Source of the DNA: Gnetum montanum
Lineage: Eukaryota > Streptophyta > Gnetopsida > Gnetales > Gnetaceae
NCBI GenBank assembly: GCA_015680685.1
Contig: MNCI01004556.1
Coordinates: 632,536-696,535, forward strand
Length of the DNA stretch: 64,000 nucleotides
Direction: 5' to 3'
Under the pieces are notes generated by a model. That model was not told the origin of the DNA. It made no database searches and saw only the letters and a list, made by a program, of their open reading frames with translations. Both the position numbers and the translations under genes were made by a program. Positions 48,316 to 60,529 of the stretch are shown piece by piece. Position 1 is the stretch's first letter. Each line of letters starts with the position of its first letter.

Positions 48316-50640
48316 TTGGGTATACTGAAGGTTTGCTACTCCCATGTACTTTGTCAAATCTTCTATCTATAGGTCCTTATTCTTTACTTTAGCTTGGTGG
48401 ACATGAGTGAGGCTATCTAGGATGGGCTACCAATCTTGATTTTGAGTAGAGATTAAACTAATTTTGGCCTTTGTCATCTGGATTTCTCTTTTTATGATTT
48501 TTTTATGCATGCCCACCTAATCTTTGAACTATTCCTTGAGCTTCTCACTTCTTTTTGCCTCATTCTACCACATGCTTATTTTAATTGTAGAATTCTATCG
48601 AATGATGTGGACTTTTTTCATTGATAAGGTTCTATTTTCTCTGGCCAATTTGTTGATGTCCTAGTTGATCATGAGGAGTTGTTCTCATAGTTTATGGATA
48701 CCCTCTTTGAGAACATTAATTTTCTTCCACATCAATTAATCAGTTATTATCTATAATCAGCTTTTTGTTTTCCTCCTCCAATGCTATGAGAGCTTTCATA
48801 TGTGCATATGTTTGTGGTTCCATAACTAAGGCATTTCACACTACATTTTTTTCTCTCCATCTCCACTGTGATGTTATGGATAATAAGTTCCCTCAAATGA
48901 TCTATTCAAAACTATTCAAGCTAATTAGGGGTTACAAATTGTGCAAGGTCCCTTCTTTTGGATCTCAAAGGTTCTAGTTCTTACTATAGCCTTTGCAGCT
49001 CATTCTCTACATGTTCTACCCTCGCTTTAGCCATTACTAGCTTAGCTTTTATGATAATCAAATCATACTATACTACAATGATATCACTGGAAATATTTAA
49101 AAGATTCTGCATGACTTAGCCCATCTACAGCAATCTATCTAGCACATCCTCATGCTTAGCAAGAGTCATTGAGGTGCTAGCTAACATTTGAGTGTCTCTT
49201 GCTCCAAAGATATTAGGTGGTGGCACAACAAGGACATTAAAGGATTCTTCAATATAGTCAATGATTTCCTCTACAAATCTTGTTGCATCCTAGTATTGCA
49301 TAACCACTACTATGGTAACTTCACCAATTTCGAGCATCACTTGGAATGATGCAACATTTCCAAAAAATTGTTATGCCTAGTCATCATCTCCTTCTACCTA
49401 CAATGATACTTGCCCACTTACAAGATATATGAAAACTATGGACCTAGCAGAGTTTTTTCTAACTTGATAGAGATTGGCACCTTCCCTTGTTCCCTAATTG
49501 ATGGTATCTATGATCTAAACCAAATGGCTCATTGAAGATCTATAATCTTATGGTGTTGGTGGTGGAGCTTACTACTTAGGTCTATCTAGTAGGTGACTAA
49601 CTACTAGATCCTGCTTGCTACTACTACCCTATAATGGGAATGCTACCAACAAGAGTTGAACTTGCAACTCCTTCAATACCTATTGGCTTCTCTAGCTAAT
49701 CTTTCTTTGGTGGCGCTAGTTTAGAAATTTTGGCATAGGAAGCATTTTGGGATTTCTTGAGGACATCATTAGTATAGCCCAAGATTCTAGCTTGTTTACA
49801 CAGCTTCCTTATTAGGCAAGGGAATAACAGTGTTGGTTTCATGCCTTCTTTTCCTCAAATCACCTCTAAATCTAAAGGAATATTAGGTGCACAATGTTGG
49901 CATTAAATTTATCCATCAAGATCACACTTCCCCTAGCTACATAGGTCGATATTCTATTAAGCTACTTTGTTGGGAACAAGTGTTGAGTCCCAATCTTAAA
50001 ATAATTCTTTTCTTCAAGTGAAAGCTCACTATAATCTTTATCTTCATTGCCATAGGCCCTCTACAACCATAGTTTCTTTGCATCTATGTCTGTTCTTGTT
50101 GAAATTTGTGCCACTTTAGCCCCTTCATTAGGAATATTCAAGGCTTTGGCTATTATCTCTACTGAGTAAGGTACTGAAACTCCTTTTATCTTCATAGTTG
50201 CATTATCTTGTTTATTCTTTCAAAATTCATAAACCTTTCTTAGGTACCATTCTACATTTTTTGATAGTGTTTGTCATAAGGGAGATGCTTGGAGTTGTGT
50301 TTTTATCACTTTTGGGATAATCTCCTTAAATAGACCAAAGTTGAGTTCCACGATGATCATGGACATGATGGATTTAAATTGGATGGCTTGGAAGCATTCA
50401 TTGGACAACGTGAGATGTTGTCCTTATTTTGGTGCTAATGGTGCCTCTACCTCTACTTATGTGGATTGCTCAGTAGAAAATATTTGTTAATGAATACTAA
50501 ATGACTGAGCCTCTTGTTGCACATGTTTAGCTTGCAAGGTTTGTTCTTCTGCTTGGCCTCTCCCATGGCCTCTTGGTCTTTTTCCACCTTTTTGGAAAGG
50601 TCTTTCAACTACTAGTCATTTCAAGACCATCTTTAATCAA
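48316..50640 (-). pseudogene. Decayed ORF of unknown function in a retroelement
   Basis: Minus-strand coding signal broken mostly by TAG. From the N-terminus there is a basic GGKRPRGHGRGQ (near 50,580), then KIKGVSVPYSVEIIAKALNI, then KDYSELSLEEKNYFKIGTQH, and RISTYVARGSVILMDKFNA. The pattern (a variable-pocket motif followed by a 'T.V.R....LM..' motif) resembles the plant-specific 'putative plant transposon protein' domain found in gypsy-like elements, but I recognise it only loosely. It lies between a B-like LTR on the right and a family A LTR on the left, so its parent element is not clear. Confidence 0.4.
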
Positions 50641-50826
50641 ACAGAGTTTAGGATTATCAAAATTTTTACATTAGTTTATAATAGTTCATTATCCTTTTTG
50701 TACTCTTAGTTTGATCAAGTTCTTATCTTATCATGATTGCAGAGTTAGAAAAATTTTGAAAATGTTATACTTCTAATTATTTTGACCTTCCACAATTATC
50801 ATTTTCTTGCTTATTGTACCCTCATT

Positions 50827-52717
50827 TGTCTAATATGGTTGTAGCAACTGAAAACATCGATAGCTAGAACATGGAGGGATTCGTGTGTACACAAACTTAA
50901 CCCCACTTTTGTGTGAGGGCCTTGGTGAAAAATGGAGAAGTGCCTTGGATGGTCTTGTCAATGAAAAAAGGACTTTGCCAATTGTAACCAAGGTATTGGG
51001 TGTAACTGAGGATGGCATGGTTAGCCGAAATGCAAGTGCTGATGTTGTGAAATAATGCTAAGCATTCCAATGGTGTTTTCGATAGCACCGACACTGACTA
51101 AGCCTAAGTGTAGTAGGGTTTCCTGATGCGAGAATGACAATGCGAACATGAAAAAACATGTAAAGTAGTGAGGAGATGTGAATGCAATGCTAAAATATCA
51201 AAGAAAAATGCATTAGAGCTTCTTGAAAATGTAGAGGAGAGACAGATAGATAGAATGGCACTGCTCCAAATGGGGAGCATAGCAATTACAAAGGAGAGGT
51301 AAGAAGGTACGTGGTGTATAGATAGGCATAGTAGAAATGTAGCCACAATCTCTAGGGTGTCTCAGGGTGAAGATCAACATCTACTATGAAGTTTGTGCTT
51401 GCTGGGTTGGCTACCATGGTGCCCTATAGGCTGTGGTGTGCTATAGTGCTAAATGGGCTGCAAAGGAGTTGCCAAGATGCTGATACGCTCTAATGTGCAG
51501 AGTGCTCAAGGTGCCTTGGGTGCTAAGAGGCACTTAAGTTTGCCAACATAATGCTAAAGATTAGCAAATGACCAAGAAAACATAAAATTTCCAACTAAAA
51601 ATGTTAACTACTAGAATTTTTCCAACCCCTAAAGTGTGGAAAGTGGGGGTATTTATAGGGTTAGAATTAGTGTGAAGTGCGGATCGAGTGCCACATGACA
51701 AAGGGGGACGATGAAGCCATGCTAACCTCTTCTATGCTCCTCCTGAAGTAATAGGTGCTATGCTTTGGTATTCTCCACTGAACCCCAAGAGACTACTAGA
51801 CTGTGACTACACTACCAAGACTACATGTGCCAAAGTCAAAAAACACTGCAATGTACTTACAAATAATGCAAAATAGTGCAATTTGGAGGCTATGCTCTAG
51901 GACTACACTCTCCCCTCTTTCGAATGGGGTCAAGCATAGGTAAAATTTGGGACAAATGGGGGGTTCAGAAGAAGTGCAAATTGCTCATCTTGATTATCGA
52001 AGGAGTGCTAGGCTACAATGAAGGCTTGTGCTGAGCTCTGGAAGCTTTTGGAGATAGTTCCTTGTTGCTGCGCTAGCTACACATTGGAGCGTAGTCCAAT
52101 AGTTAGGCAAATTTTGCAAAAAACTAAAGTCTAGTGTTGCTACACTCATGAGTGTAGCATGAGGGGTATAGGTCATAGCATGGACACTTAGAAAAATCTG
52201 GTAAAAATTGCAATCCTTATTCTTGCTACACCAGCTACATCCTAGAGCATAGCAGGAGGGGTAGCCTCAAGAGTTAGAAATTCTGCCAAACTGTTTCTTC
52301 CATTCTAAGCTAGCTTGACACTCATGCAAACTAGCCGCCAAAGTGCTACTATTCTTGCTACATTCAAGAGTGTAGGAGGAGGAATGGGAGCATAGTAGGA
52401 AACTTAGAATAATTTCCACGATTGTTGTTAACACTTAGAAAATCTTGCAAGCCTGGTTCTTGGCTACATGCTACACTAGTTATGCTCTAGAGCATAGCCC
52501 TAGCAATGGCATCATGGGCCAAACACTTAGAAAAAATTTGCCTCACGCTAACACTTAGGAAAATTTGTAGTTGAGGTGCTATGGCCTGAAATTGGTAGTG
52601 TTTCAATGGTTAAATGGAAGGATTAGTTAAGTCCTTTTGGCTTAGATTTAGTTAATTAGCTATGATGTTCCTATTTTTCTTTTATACTTACCCTTATAAT
52701 GTCTTCTGGGTGTTATA
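50827..52717 (-). mobile_element. B-like LTR, minus orientation
   Basis: The minus strand begins TATAACACCC at 52,717 (compare TGAAACACC), has a TATA box CCCTATAAATACCCCC near 51,655, and ends ...TTAGACA at 50,827. Upstream of the TATA box it holds spaced inverted words of the form CTACACTCATGAGTGTAG (near 52,140) and GCTCTAGAGCATAG (near 52,490), the same layout as the LTR at 55,234. Ends are approximate and no target duplication is seen. Small minus-strand ORFs at 50.8-51.3 kb are not credible genes. Confidence 0.5.
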
Positions 52718-52965
52718 AAATTTTGGCTTAAATTTTTAGATGTGCATGTAATAGAACCACTACTCTCCAATATGACTAAGTTGAGCACTTTGGAATCAAC
52801 AAGGTTCAAAAATCACAGAAATCGGAGCTACAGTGAGGAAGTTATACCTTCGAGAAGTTTGGTTACCATAGCTTAGAAAAATAGCAAAAACTTCTCTTGC
52901 TTCAAAATGGAAAAATAAAAAATTTTCTAACTCTTGGTGTGCATATATACGATTTTTTTAGTGCA

Positions 52966-53047
52966 ACATCATATATATGACATCGTAGCTATGACGTCGT
53001 AGGTGCTATGACATCATAGGTGCTATGACATCATAGATGCAACATCA
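52966..53047. repeat. 17-bp tandem palindrome array (CTATGACGTCATAG type)
   Basis: Units CTATGACGTCGTAGGTG (52,989), CTATGACATCATAGGTG (53,006) and CTATGACATCATAGATG (53,023), preceded by a partial copy. The consensus core CTATGACGTCATAG is self-complementary. No LTR can be delimited around it. It lies where the 3' LTR of the neighbouring family A copy would be expected. Confidence 0.8.
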
Positions 53048-53329
53048 CCATTGAAAAATTTTAAATTTTTGATAATTTTTTTCAATGAAAAATATAAGTC
53101 AATTGAATGATGTGGAAGGCATAGAAACTATCTAAAGGTTCATGGATCATAAATAATGCTTAGAATTTAAAATTTATGTTCAAAAGTCTTAAGGAAGGAA
53201 TTTCAAGCAACGAAAGTTTATTGAGTCGGTATGAGATGAATTGAAGATTTTGAATTGATGGATAGATTTTAAGATGGTATGGGAAGAGTTCATTAAATAT
53301 TAATCATGTTGGAAGATACAAGATGATGT

Positions 53330-54700
53330 AGAATTTCTTTTCAAGTATGAGATACAACATTTATACAAGTGGGTCATCCCCAAAGCAAGCTTCAGCCCTT
53401 AGTGTCCTTGTATAACCACACCTAAAAGTGTCCATAGGCACTCAAGAAGTTGAATGTAAGACATACCTATCAAGTAAAACACACATGTTAATATCACCAA
53501 ATTGGGAAAATAACACTATATTATACAAAATCATAAAGTTATGATTAAATATACAATGAGGTAAAATGGAATGCAGAAGGGATTACAAAAATCAGGACAT
53601 GAGGTGTCTTACCATAGGCATAACAAATCCTTGTGTGTGATGTATGGATAAGACAATCACTAGCCCTTCCATCAAAGATTCAAACTAAGACCAAATCACT
53701 TTCTAGTGACATCACATTCTTTCATCCCCATAGCTAACAACCTTAATATTTCCACTATTGCAAGTAGTATTACCACTTGGCAATGTTTTTCAAGAAAGGA
53801 GTTTAGTAATAGCACACTTTTAATTTTTTAGACTTCTGAGAGTCTACCTACCTTCAAGCATGGGTAACATGTCTTTCCAGTGGAACCCCCAAAAATTTTA
53901 TTCTATTCTTTTATTTTATTTTATTTTTACTATGTTGACCTTACTAAAGGACTACCTTCAAGCATGGGTAACATGTCTTTTCAGTGACATGGTAAGGAAA
54001 CACTTATACTCTTACTTTCATTTTTCATTAGACAAGGAGAGAATAACACATCCTTGATAACAGGATAGAACTCATAGTTGTAGGCCTAGAGAATCCACAA
54101 ATCCCCTTAATGTCATACCCTTTTAATTCCCACTTGGTTCTTCACTTTTCTGTCAAGGTATAATGATCACAAGTTTATTCTTAGTTTTATTGTAGAAAGA
54201 ATATCATTATGGCCATGGTAAGACCTTTTATTGTTGGAAATGAGTGTATGGATGATTTGGTCTCACCTAGATAATTGATCTTGCATGATTTGATAATATA
54301 GGGTAATCTTCACCATATTTGGGCTACATCTTTCCTTATTCCATGAATTTCATTGAAAAATGACTAAAAATATGTTCAAGAAAAGTAATGGCAAAGTATA
54401 AAAAAAATTAGAAAAGATATCAAGAATTGCAAAGATAGTAAGAATTTGAAAATCTCAAAGAATATGAAATTATTAATAAATTGGGAAATATAGAAGTATG
54501 GAAAAAATATTTAAAAAGTAGGAAAAAGATAATAAGAAAATAAAAGATGTAGCATAGTACCTACATGTTACATGGGACACCCCCACGACTATTCTTAGGA
54601 GTAGTTAACCATAAAATTAAAGAGATAGAGGATAATTGCATGGATTAGGTAGAATCCGTACCAGAATTGAGATGTTCATAACAAAGCTTGACTTATTGAA
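53330..54700 (-). mobile_element. 3' non-coding region of another family A copy
   Basis: Aligns by eye with 760-1,800 and parts of 15.5-16.5 kb: AAGTGGGTCATCCCC, CCACACCTAAAAGTGTCCATAGG, GAGGTGTCTTACCATAGG. The block TTCAAGCATGGGTAACATGTC occurs twice (53,850 and 53,950). No coding sequence. Confidence 0.65.
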
Positions 54701-54779
54701 AATTAACTAAAATGAGCTTATGTGGGCTAGATAGATGGTAAATTTACATGGCATCATATGGATATGTTACCTAGACAAT

Positions 54780-55233
54780 ATATGATCCTTTTGATAGTGT
54801 TTGAAACTTAGGTTTTTTTGGTACATGGTTGGGATTAGAGTATAAGACCTTATCACTTGGCTAGATCAACACTTGGCATCTTCGCACATCATGCCTATGC
54901 TTAGATTACTTTGTATGAATCTCATTACTCATTAGGGCTACAAGCCTATTCTCCTCTAAAAGGTTAAGATTCATAGCTTGTTCCTTCTGGGCTAAGCTCA
55001 AGTCTACGTCAAGTTTACTGGTAGTAGCTAGGATTAGAAGCATAGGTAATTTACCATAGACTAACTCAAAGAATGAGTATCAATGGAGATTTTCCATATA
55101 GTTCTATACGCCCATAGAGCATCATTTAACTTGGTGCTCTAATCCTTTCTAAATTGGCTAACCACTATAGCTAATATTCTTGTAATTTCTTGGTTAGTTA
55201 CTACAACTTGATCATTTGCTTGGGGATGATATG
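54780..55233 (-). pseudogene. Integrase C-terminal fragment, family A
   Basis: Corresponds to about 16,900-17,370 of copy X (same order of features, including a segment equivalent to VPMLPI..EL and LNLLEENRL). It is cut at 55,233 inside the sequence GATGATATG by the family B element. The remainder should lie beyond the right edge of the window. Confidence 0.7.
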
Positions 55234-56971
55234 TGAAACACCCTAAAATTTTGGGACCCTCTCACTTCACCAGGGTCTCAGAATTCAAGCAAGGAATTTC
55301 CACAAGTATGACATCATGATAGTTTGATAGGAAATGGATGCTCTGAGTTTAGACTATCTAATTCGGCAAGTTTTCTATCTCTGATGTTGACAAGCCCAAT
55401 GGACTCTCTGGTCTACCCACTTGGATAATTTCGTCGGCTTACAATTTACTCAGAAAACATGCTAGGGATTGTCAACGGTGCTCAGGATGTGTGAAACAGT
55501 TCGATAAGTTTTCTAGTCAAGAAGTTTGCTACGCTACGCCATGTCATGTAGCATGGCAGGCCTCAGAAGATAGTTGTTGAGGCAATCAATTGTAAACTGT
55601 TGCAGGACAAAGTGCTGCACTGTGCTATGCTACGCAGTGTAGCATAGCATAGCAAAGGCAAAAATAGAGAGGCCTAGCTTGCCTAGTAATTCCAATTGCA
55701 CTCGGCAAGCACTCTGGCCTTCAAAACTAGTTGTCAAGTCCTTAGCAAAGCTTCTCACAAGAAAGTGGCAGATTGAACAAAAAGTAGGATACGCTGACTG
55801 CTACGCTGTGCTACACTGCATAGCATAGCACAGCGTAACAATGGTTCAAAAGCAGCAATGAACCTCTAAGATACAAGTTCAGCAAGTTCAGAGATCTTTC
55901 TCCACAGAAGGCAGAAGTTACAGCTGTTAGCACAATCAGAGCTCCAAGCAAGCATTTGCAACTTCAACGCAAGTCGCAGATGAAGCCTGTTGCTACACTA
56001 TGCTATGCTACATAGCGTAGCATAGTGTAGCAAAGATGCAAAACCAAAAGAGGACACTTCAAAGGTCAACACAAACTACTTTTTCAATCTATTGGCTACG
56101 TTTTGCTACGCTAAATAGCGTAGCACAACGTAGTAGGTGGTTACGCCATGCCTCATTTCTCATCTGCATTTTTGGCATGTTTGATTCCAGCATCTCTAGT
56201 TTTGACAGCGTGATTGTAGCATGGTAGGTTCATAATCAACTTTGCATGTCCATGACATGCAATATGGACACATCAGCATCTCGTGGGTCCAGGACACGTG
56301 GCATCTAAACTGCATTTCTCGCTTGCTCCTGGCCCTATAAATATCCCAACGAGAAATGCTCAAAGGGTTGGTTTGCAAATTTTGGTTGTTGTTGGAAAAC
56401 TTTGGCTTGATTGGCAATTTTAAGCATTTGTTGTTGGCAAACTGGCAATTCAAACGGTTGATAAAATTAAGCAGTTGGCATTTTCCACTTGGCATTTAGT
56501 TAGCTCTTTTCTGTTACCTTAGTAGCACTTTGCATTGTTGGCTTTTGAGTCTGCATTCAAGAATATACTTGGCTTACTTTGAACATCCTGGTTACCTTTG
56601 GGATCTCTGTGCTTCCTAGTGTCGTGCAACTGATTGTATCCACCTCAACAAAGTAAAGCTGCAATCTTTAGGCGGTGCGTTTTCTAACTCTAGTTCACAT
56701 TACATTCCTACTCATTATTATCGCATTTTACATTATTTTTCACTTCGTTGCATTTATTAATTATTATATTATGTTACAAACATCACTTTCATATTACACA
56801 TTTACGAAAGGTTTAGTGACACTGACTAAGTCCCTATCTAATTGACCAAACTGTTTAGGGTGCCTCGTTTCAATTTTTAATCTAGCACCGCCTTCTCACG
56901 GATTCAGGGTTAAGACTATCTGATCGATAACCTCTCAATGTTTCCAGCCACTAATGTTTTTGGTCACTATA
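55234..56971 (+). mobile_element. 5' LTR of second family B element (1,738 bp)
   Basis: Starts TGAAACACCC and ends GGTCACTATA, the decayed equivalent of GGTCAGTACA. TATA box CCCTATAAATATCC near 56,335. Upstream lie long inverted words at about 55,545-55,560, 55,620-55,655, 55,800-55,839, 55,990-56,033 and 56,096-56,133, all built from GCTACGCTA/TAGCGTAGC. The word differs from the CTCACGCTG of the first element. Confidence 0.8.
55990..56033. repeat. 44-bp hairpin-forming palindrome
   Basis: The left arm TTGCTACACTATGCTATGCT pairs with the right arm across a two-base centre, with a single mismatched pair. It is the longest of five related inverted repeats in this U3. The one at 56,096-56,133 has an inner 22-bp part that is perfect except for the central AA. 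Confidence 0.9.
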
Positions 56972-56977
56972 TTTTTC

Positions 56978-56995
56978 TGGCACTAGAAGGAGGGC
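56978..56995 (+). other. Primer-binding site, second family B element
   Basis: TGGCACTAGAAGGAGGGC, six bases after the LTR end. It differs from the first element's site at three positions. Confidence 0.65.
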
Positions 56996-57021
56996 TTTTT
57001 AGTGCCCTTTCCATGTTTTAC

Positions 57022-57344
57022 GGTAGTCTTGTAAGTGTTCTGCACCCCGACATGCACTAGCATAAACTTGACACCCTTTTATGGTTGTTTATGCATCATG
57101 TGGTGTAGATCGGTCACTTCGACAGTTCCTTCAGAATCCTACAAGATGTAAAGCCTCTAATCGCCATTTTATCCCCTTATTTCACAGTAGTCTTGCATGC
57201 ATTCTATACCCCATCATGCACTAGCGTAAACATGACACCATTTTTACGGTTGTTTACCCATTATGTGGTGTAGATCGGTCGCTCTGATAGTTCCTCTAGA
57301 ATCCTGCAAGACAGAAAGCCTCTGATCATAACTCGATCTCCTTG
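57022..57344 (+). repeat. About 164-bp tandem duplication in the leader
   Basis: GGTAGTCTTGTAAGTG at 57,022 and AGTAGTCTTGCATGC at 57,186 begin two units that share GCACTAG, ACGGTTGTTTA, ATGTGGTGTAGATCGGTC and AAAGCCTCT in the same order. They lie between primer-binding site and gag. Confidence 0.85.
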
Positions 57345-57380
57345 TTTTCCCCATTTGCAAATCCTTTTGGCTTTACGACA

Positions 57381-60300
57381 ATGATTCCCCAAGCACAGTT
57401 GCTACCACCTCTAACATTAAGGTTCCCCTCACAGTTCAAGGCATCATAGGTGCCGACCAACCACCCAACCTAGTGCTGGGGCCACGTCGATCCCTCAGGA
57501 TCCAAAACCTAGCACCTAAGGGCTTAACCCAACAACATGAGGGATATAACTTTCTTTGCACTAAGGTGCAGGTGAACCTACCCTTAGATACGCAAGAACT
57601 CGAAGACAAACATAGCTTCGAGTTTGCTTACTGCAATGAAAAGGAATTTATTCCCACTCCCGACGTTTCCATCCCTTTGACACAAATGCATCAATGGCTT
57701 ATAGATCAGCTGGTCCAGGTGACTAGGCCTAGGGAGCCATAGGACACAGTGTCTCATCATGATGAGGCTTTCTAGGATAGGTAGGAGGAACTGGATTCCC
57801 AATCCGAAGGAGGGGGATCAAACAAACCCTACTACCATTCCTCCCACCCTGTCCTTCTAGACGAACCCATTGTCTATCACCACTCCCTTTAGGATCACGT
57901 CTACACCATCACAACCCATGATTCCATCAGTAATGGGTAGCCATACCATGCCCTTGGCGTATCAACACACCTATGCTCTTGTCTCAACCCCAGTCACTAC
58001 CCCTCCGTAAACTGTTCATCAATCCTTTTTTTCTTTGCAACACGCATCAACTATGGCTACCCTACCCCATGTTCACACCGTACCTACCTCATAGTTGTAT
58101 GCAGCTTCTGTCTCCATTCCTTCATTTACATCTATCCCATCATCAGTGTCGAGCCTAGGCCCATCCACATGGTGGACCCCATTCACTTCTCCTCCTACTA
58201 CGCAACCATCACAGATGTCCCACTACGCTAGCCATCAAACATACTAGGTCCCGTAAATGGTACAACCAAGCACGGGACTATGGTCTATCCCACTGGCCAT
58301 ACAAGCAGCCTACCCCATAGCACAACAGCGGCTGTTGCTCCAACAACACCATCTACTAGGTGGTGGACAGTGCAAGCAACACCGTTCACAAGGGCCACCC
58401 CAACGGCACTACCTATAGGTCATGTCACTACCCTTGCCACATCATAGATGGGAGCTACTCCCACAGCTCCCCAACCATCCACATCATCTCCAGGCCTCGA
58501 TCAAGAATTCTAGCTTATGCAAACCCTCATAGAGGAAATTAAACACCTCAAGGCTATCAGTTCTAACATAGTATAGGTCATGGACTTCTATCAAGATGAT
58601 CCCATCAGCCTGGTAGTCCCCGCGCTAATGTTACCCCTTGGGATGTTGCTCCCTCATTTCACGAAATAAAATGGAAAGGGGGATCCCAATGTGCATCTTG
58701 TTATGTTTAGGTTCGAGTCCCTTCTTCTGCAACAATGGCCGCATACAATCATCCGTGTGTTTGCTATGTCTCTGATTGAAAAAGCCCTAGACTGGTACCG
58801 TGCGCTTCCACGCTCGTGCATATCAACCCTAGAGGAGCTCCTGACCTAGTTCGTGATGCGTTTCAAGTATAACTTGAAACTAGAAGTTACGCTAAATCAG
58901 TTGATGAGCGTGAAACAAGACCCATTGGAGCCAATCTAGAAATTTATACAACACTGCAATGCTACCCTTAATAAAATCTGTAATCCCATCATAGAGGCCC
59001 ATTTTCTGGTCGTCTTTAAGGATGCAGTGAATGACTTTATCAAGTCCAAGCTGTACTATCTCGTTCCATGCTCTCTTAGTCAGGCTTTTGCCCAGACTAA
59101 GAGCATACAAGACGTAGCCGAGGCAAGCAAAGACCTAACCTATGTTACATATAAGAACACCTTTACAAAGAAGGACAAAGACAAGGCTAAGGCTGCAACA
59201 GCCATAATGGCCATTATGGAAAATGAAGCCAAACCCAACAACGGTAACAAGAATAATAAGAAACCGGCCACACCAGCAACTAACCCCACACCCAAACAGG
59301 GCAATGCACCTCAACCTTCCACACCTGCACCCAAAGCATCCGCACCACCTAAACCAAACTTTTAGCATAAAGATCGCTCAAAGTATACCCCGCTACCCAT
59401 CAAGCCTTCAGAAGTAATTACTGGCGTTGAGGTACATCCAACATAAGAAGATGTCGGAGGAGGAAGCCAAAAAATATCAACGGTACTATGAACTTCTTAG
59501 GAATCCCTCCTTGGCCTTGCCCAATGAACCCTAAGCTCCAAAGAATTTTAGGCTAGATCGGTTTTGTGACTACCATCAACAATGTGGTCATGACACGGAT
59601 TACTACATGGTGTTAAAAGATGACATCCAAAGAATGATTGATCAAGGGAAACTAGTTCTGGACAAAAAAAATTTGGTGCATCCTGAAAATCAATCTCTGC
59701 ATGTTTACACAAACCCTCTTAATGCCAACAACATTGGTTACATTATCAACACCATCGACATTGATAGTAATCCTAAACCACCCCAGTAGCCGTTTATGGT
59801 TCGTGTGCCTCAGCATAGCACACCAGCATCACCAGCGGCTAATCAAACTCTACAGCGAGCTTTTGTCTTGAGAGTCCTTCCCTGGACATCCGCCCCTACA
59901 CCACCTGTTAGCAAAACCACACCACCACTGCACGCATTAACACCGTTAGTGTCATTCGTTATTAGGGGACCAAGGCACTCAACCGCCCCCACCCCACCTA
60001 AGACAACTTCATAGCATTCTTGTCCAAAGAAACAAGAATTGCATTTCATGGGTGAGACGTCAAGGGAAAGTACCATCCCAGGTACTTCCAAGACTACACC
60101 CCACCCCTTGCATGTACGTCCTTGTCGCTAAAAGATAACATTGCTACGCATGCATAGTCTTTGCCACCTCACCCAAAAATGTCTAAACCTAGATTTGAAA
60201 CTGTCCCTCCTTAGGAAATTCATCTCTTGGGACGAATGGAAGAAGAGAAAGGCAGTAAACAGAAAGGTGGCTAGGACCTTTTAAACACTCTCACTTAGGT

Positions 60301-60490
60301 CAAGCAAGCTCTGAAACATAAAAACACTACGCTGAGCCTGTACGACCTGATCATGACATCTACCATGCACCGTGAGGCTCTAGTTCAGATGTTAACGACA
60401 ATTCCAGTTGACAAGAACATGTCATTGAAAGAGAAAGCAATCAACTCAGTCATGCTTCCTTCTGCACCTGTAGAACCATAGCCATCCCAA
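57381..60490 (+). pseudogene. gag of second family B element (decayed)
   Basis: N-terminal part with LGPRRSLRIQNLAPKG, then an acidic and Ser/Pro-rich stretch. The capsid-like core follows (58,570-59,200; ALDWYRALPRS, FVMRFKYNLKLEV, KDAVNDFIKSKLYYL). Next is a Lys/Asn/Pro-rich linker ending KPNF (59,365) and a zinc-knuckle-like FCDYHQQCGHDTDYY (59,560-59,605). The end LYDLIMTSTMH near 60,340 matches the first element across its solo-LTR site. In 57,740-57,945 I count five in-frame stops and all are TAG. Confidence 0.75.
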
Positions 60491-60529
60491 CTGACTTTTT
60501 GTGATGATTCCATTAGGGAAGACCCTGAA

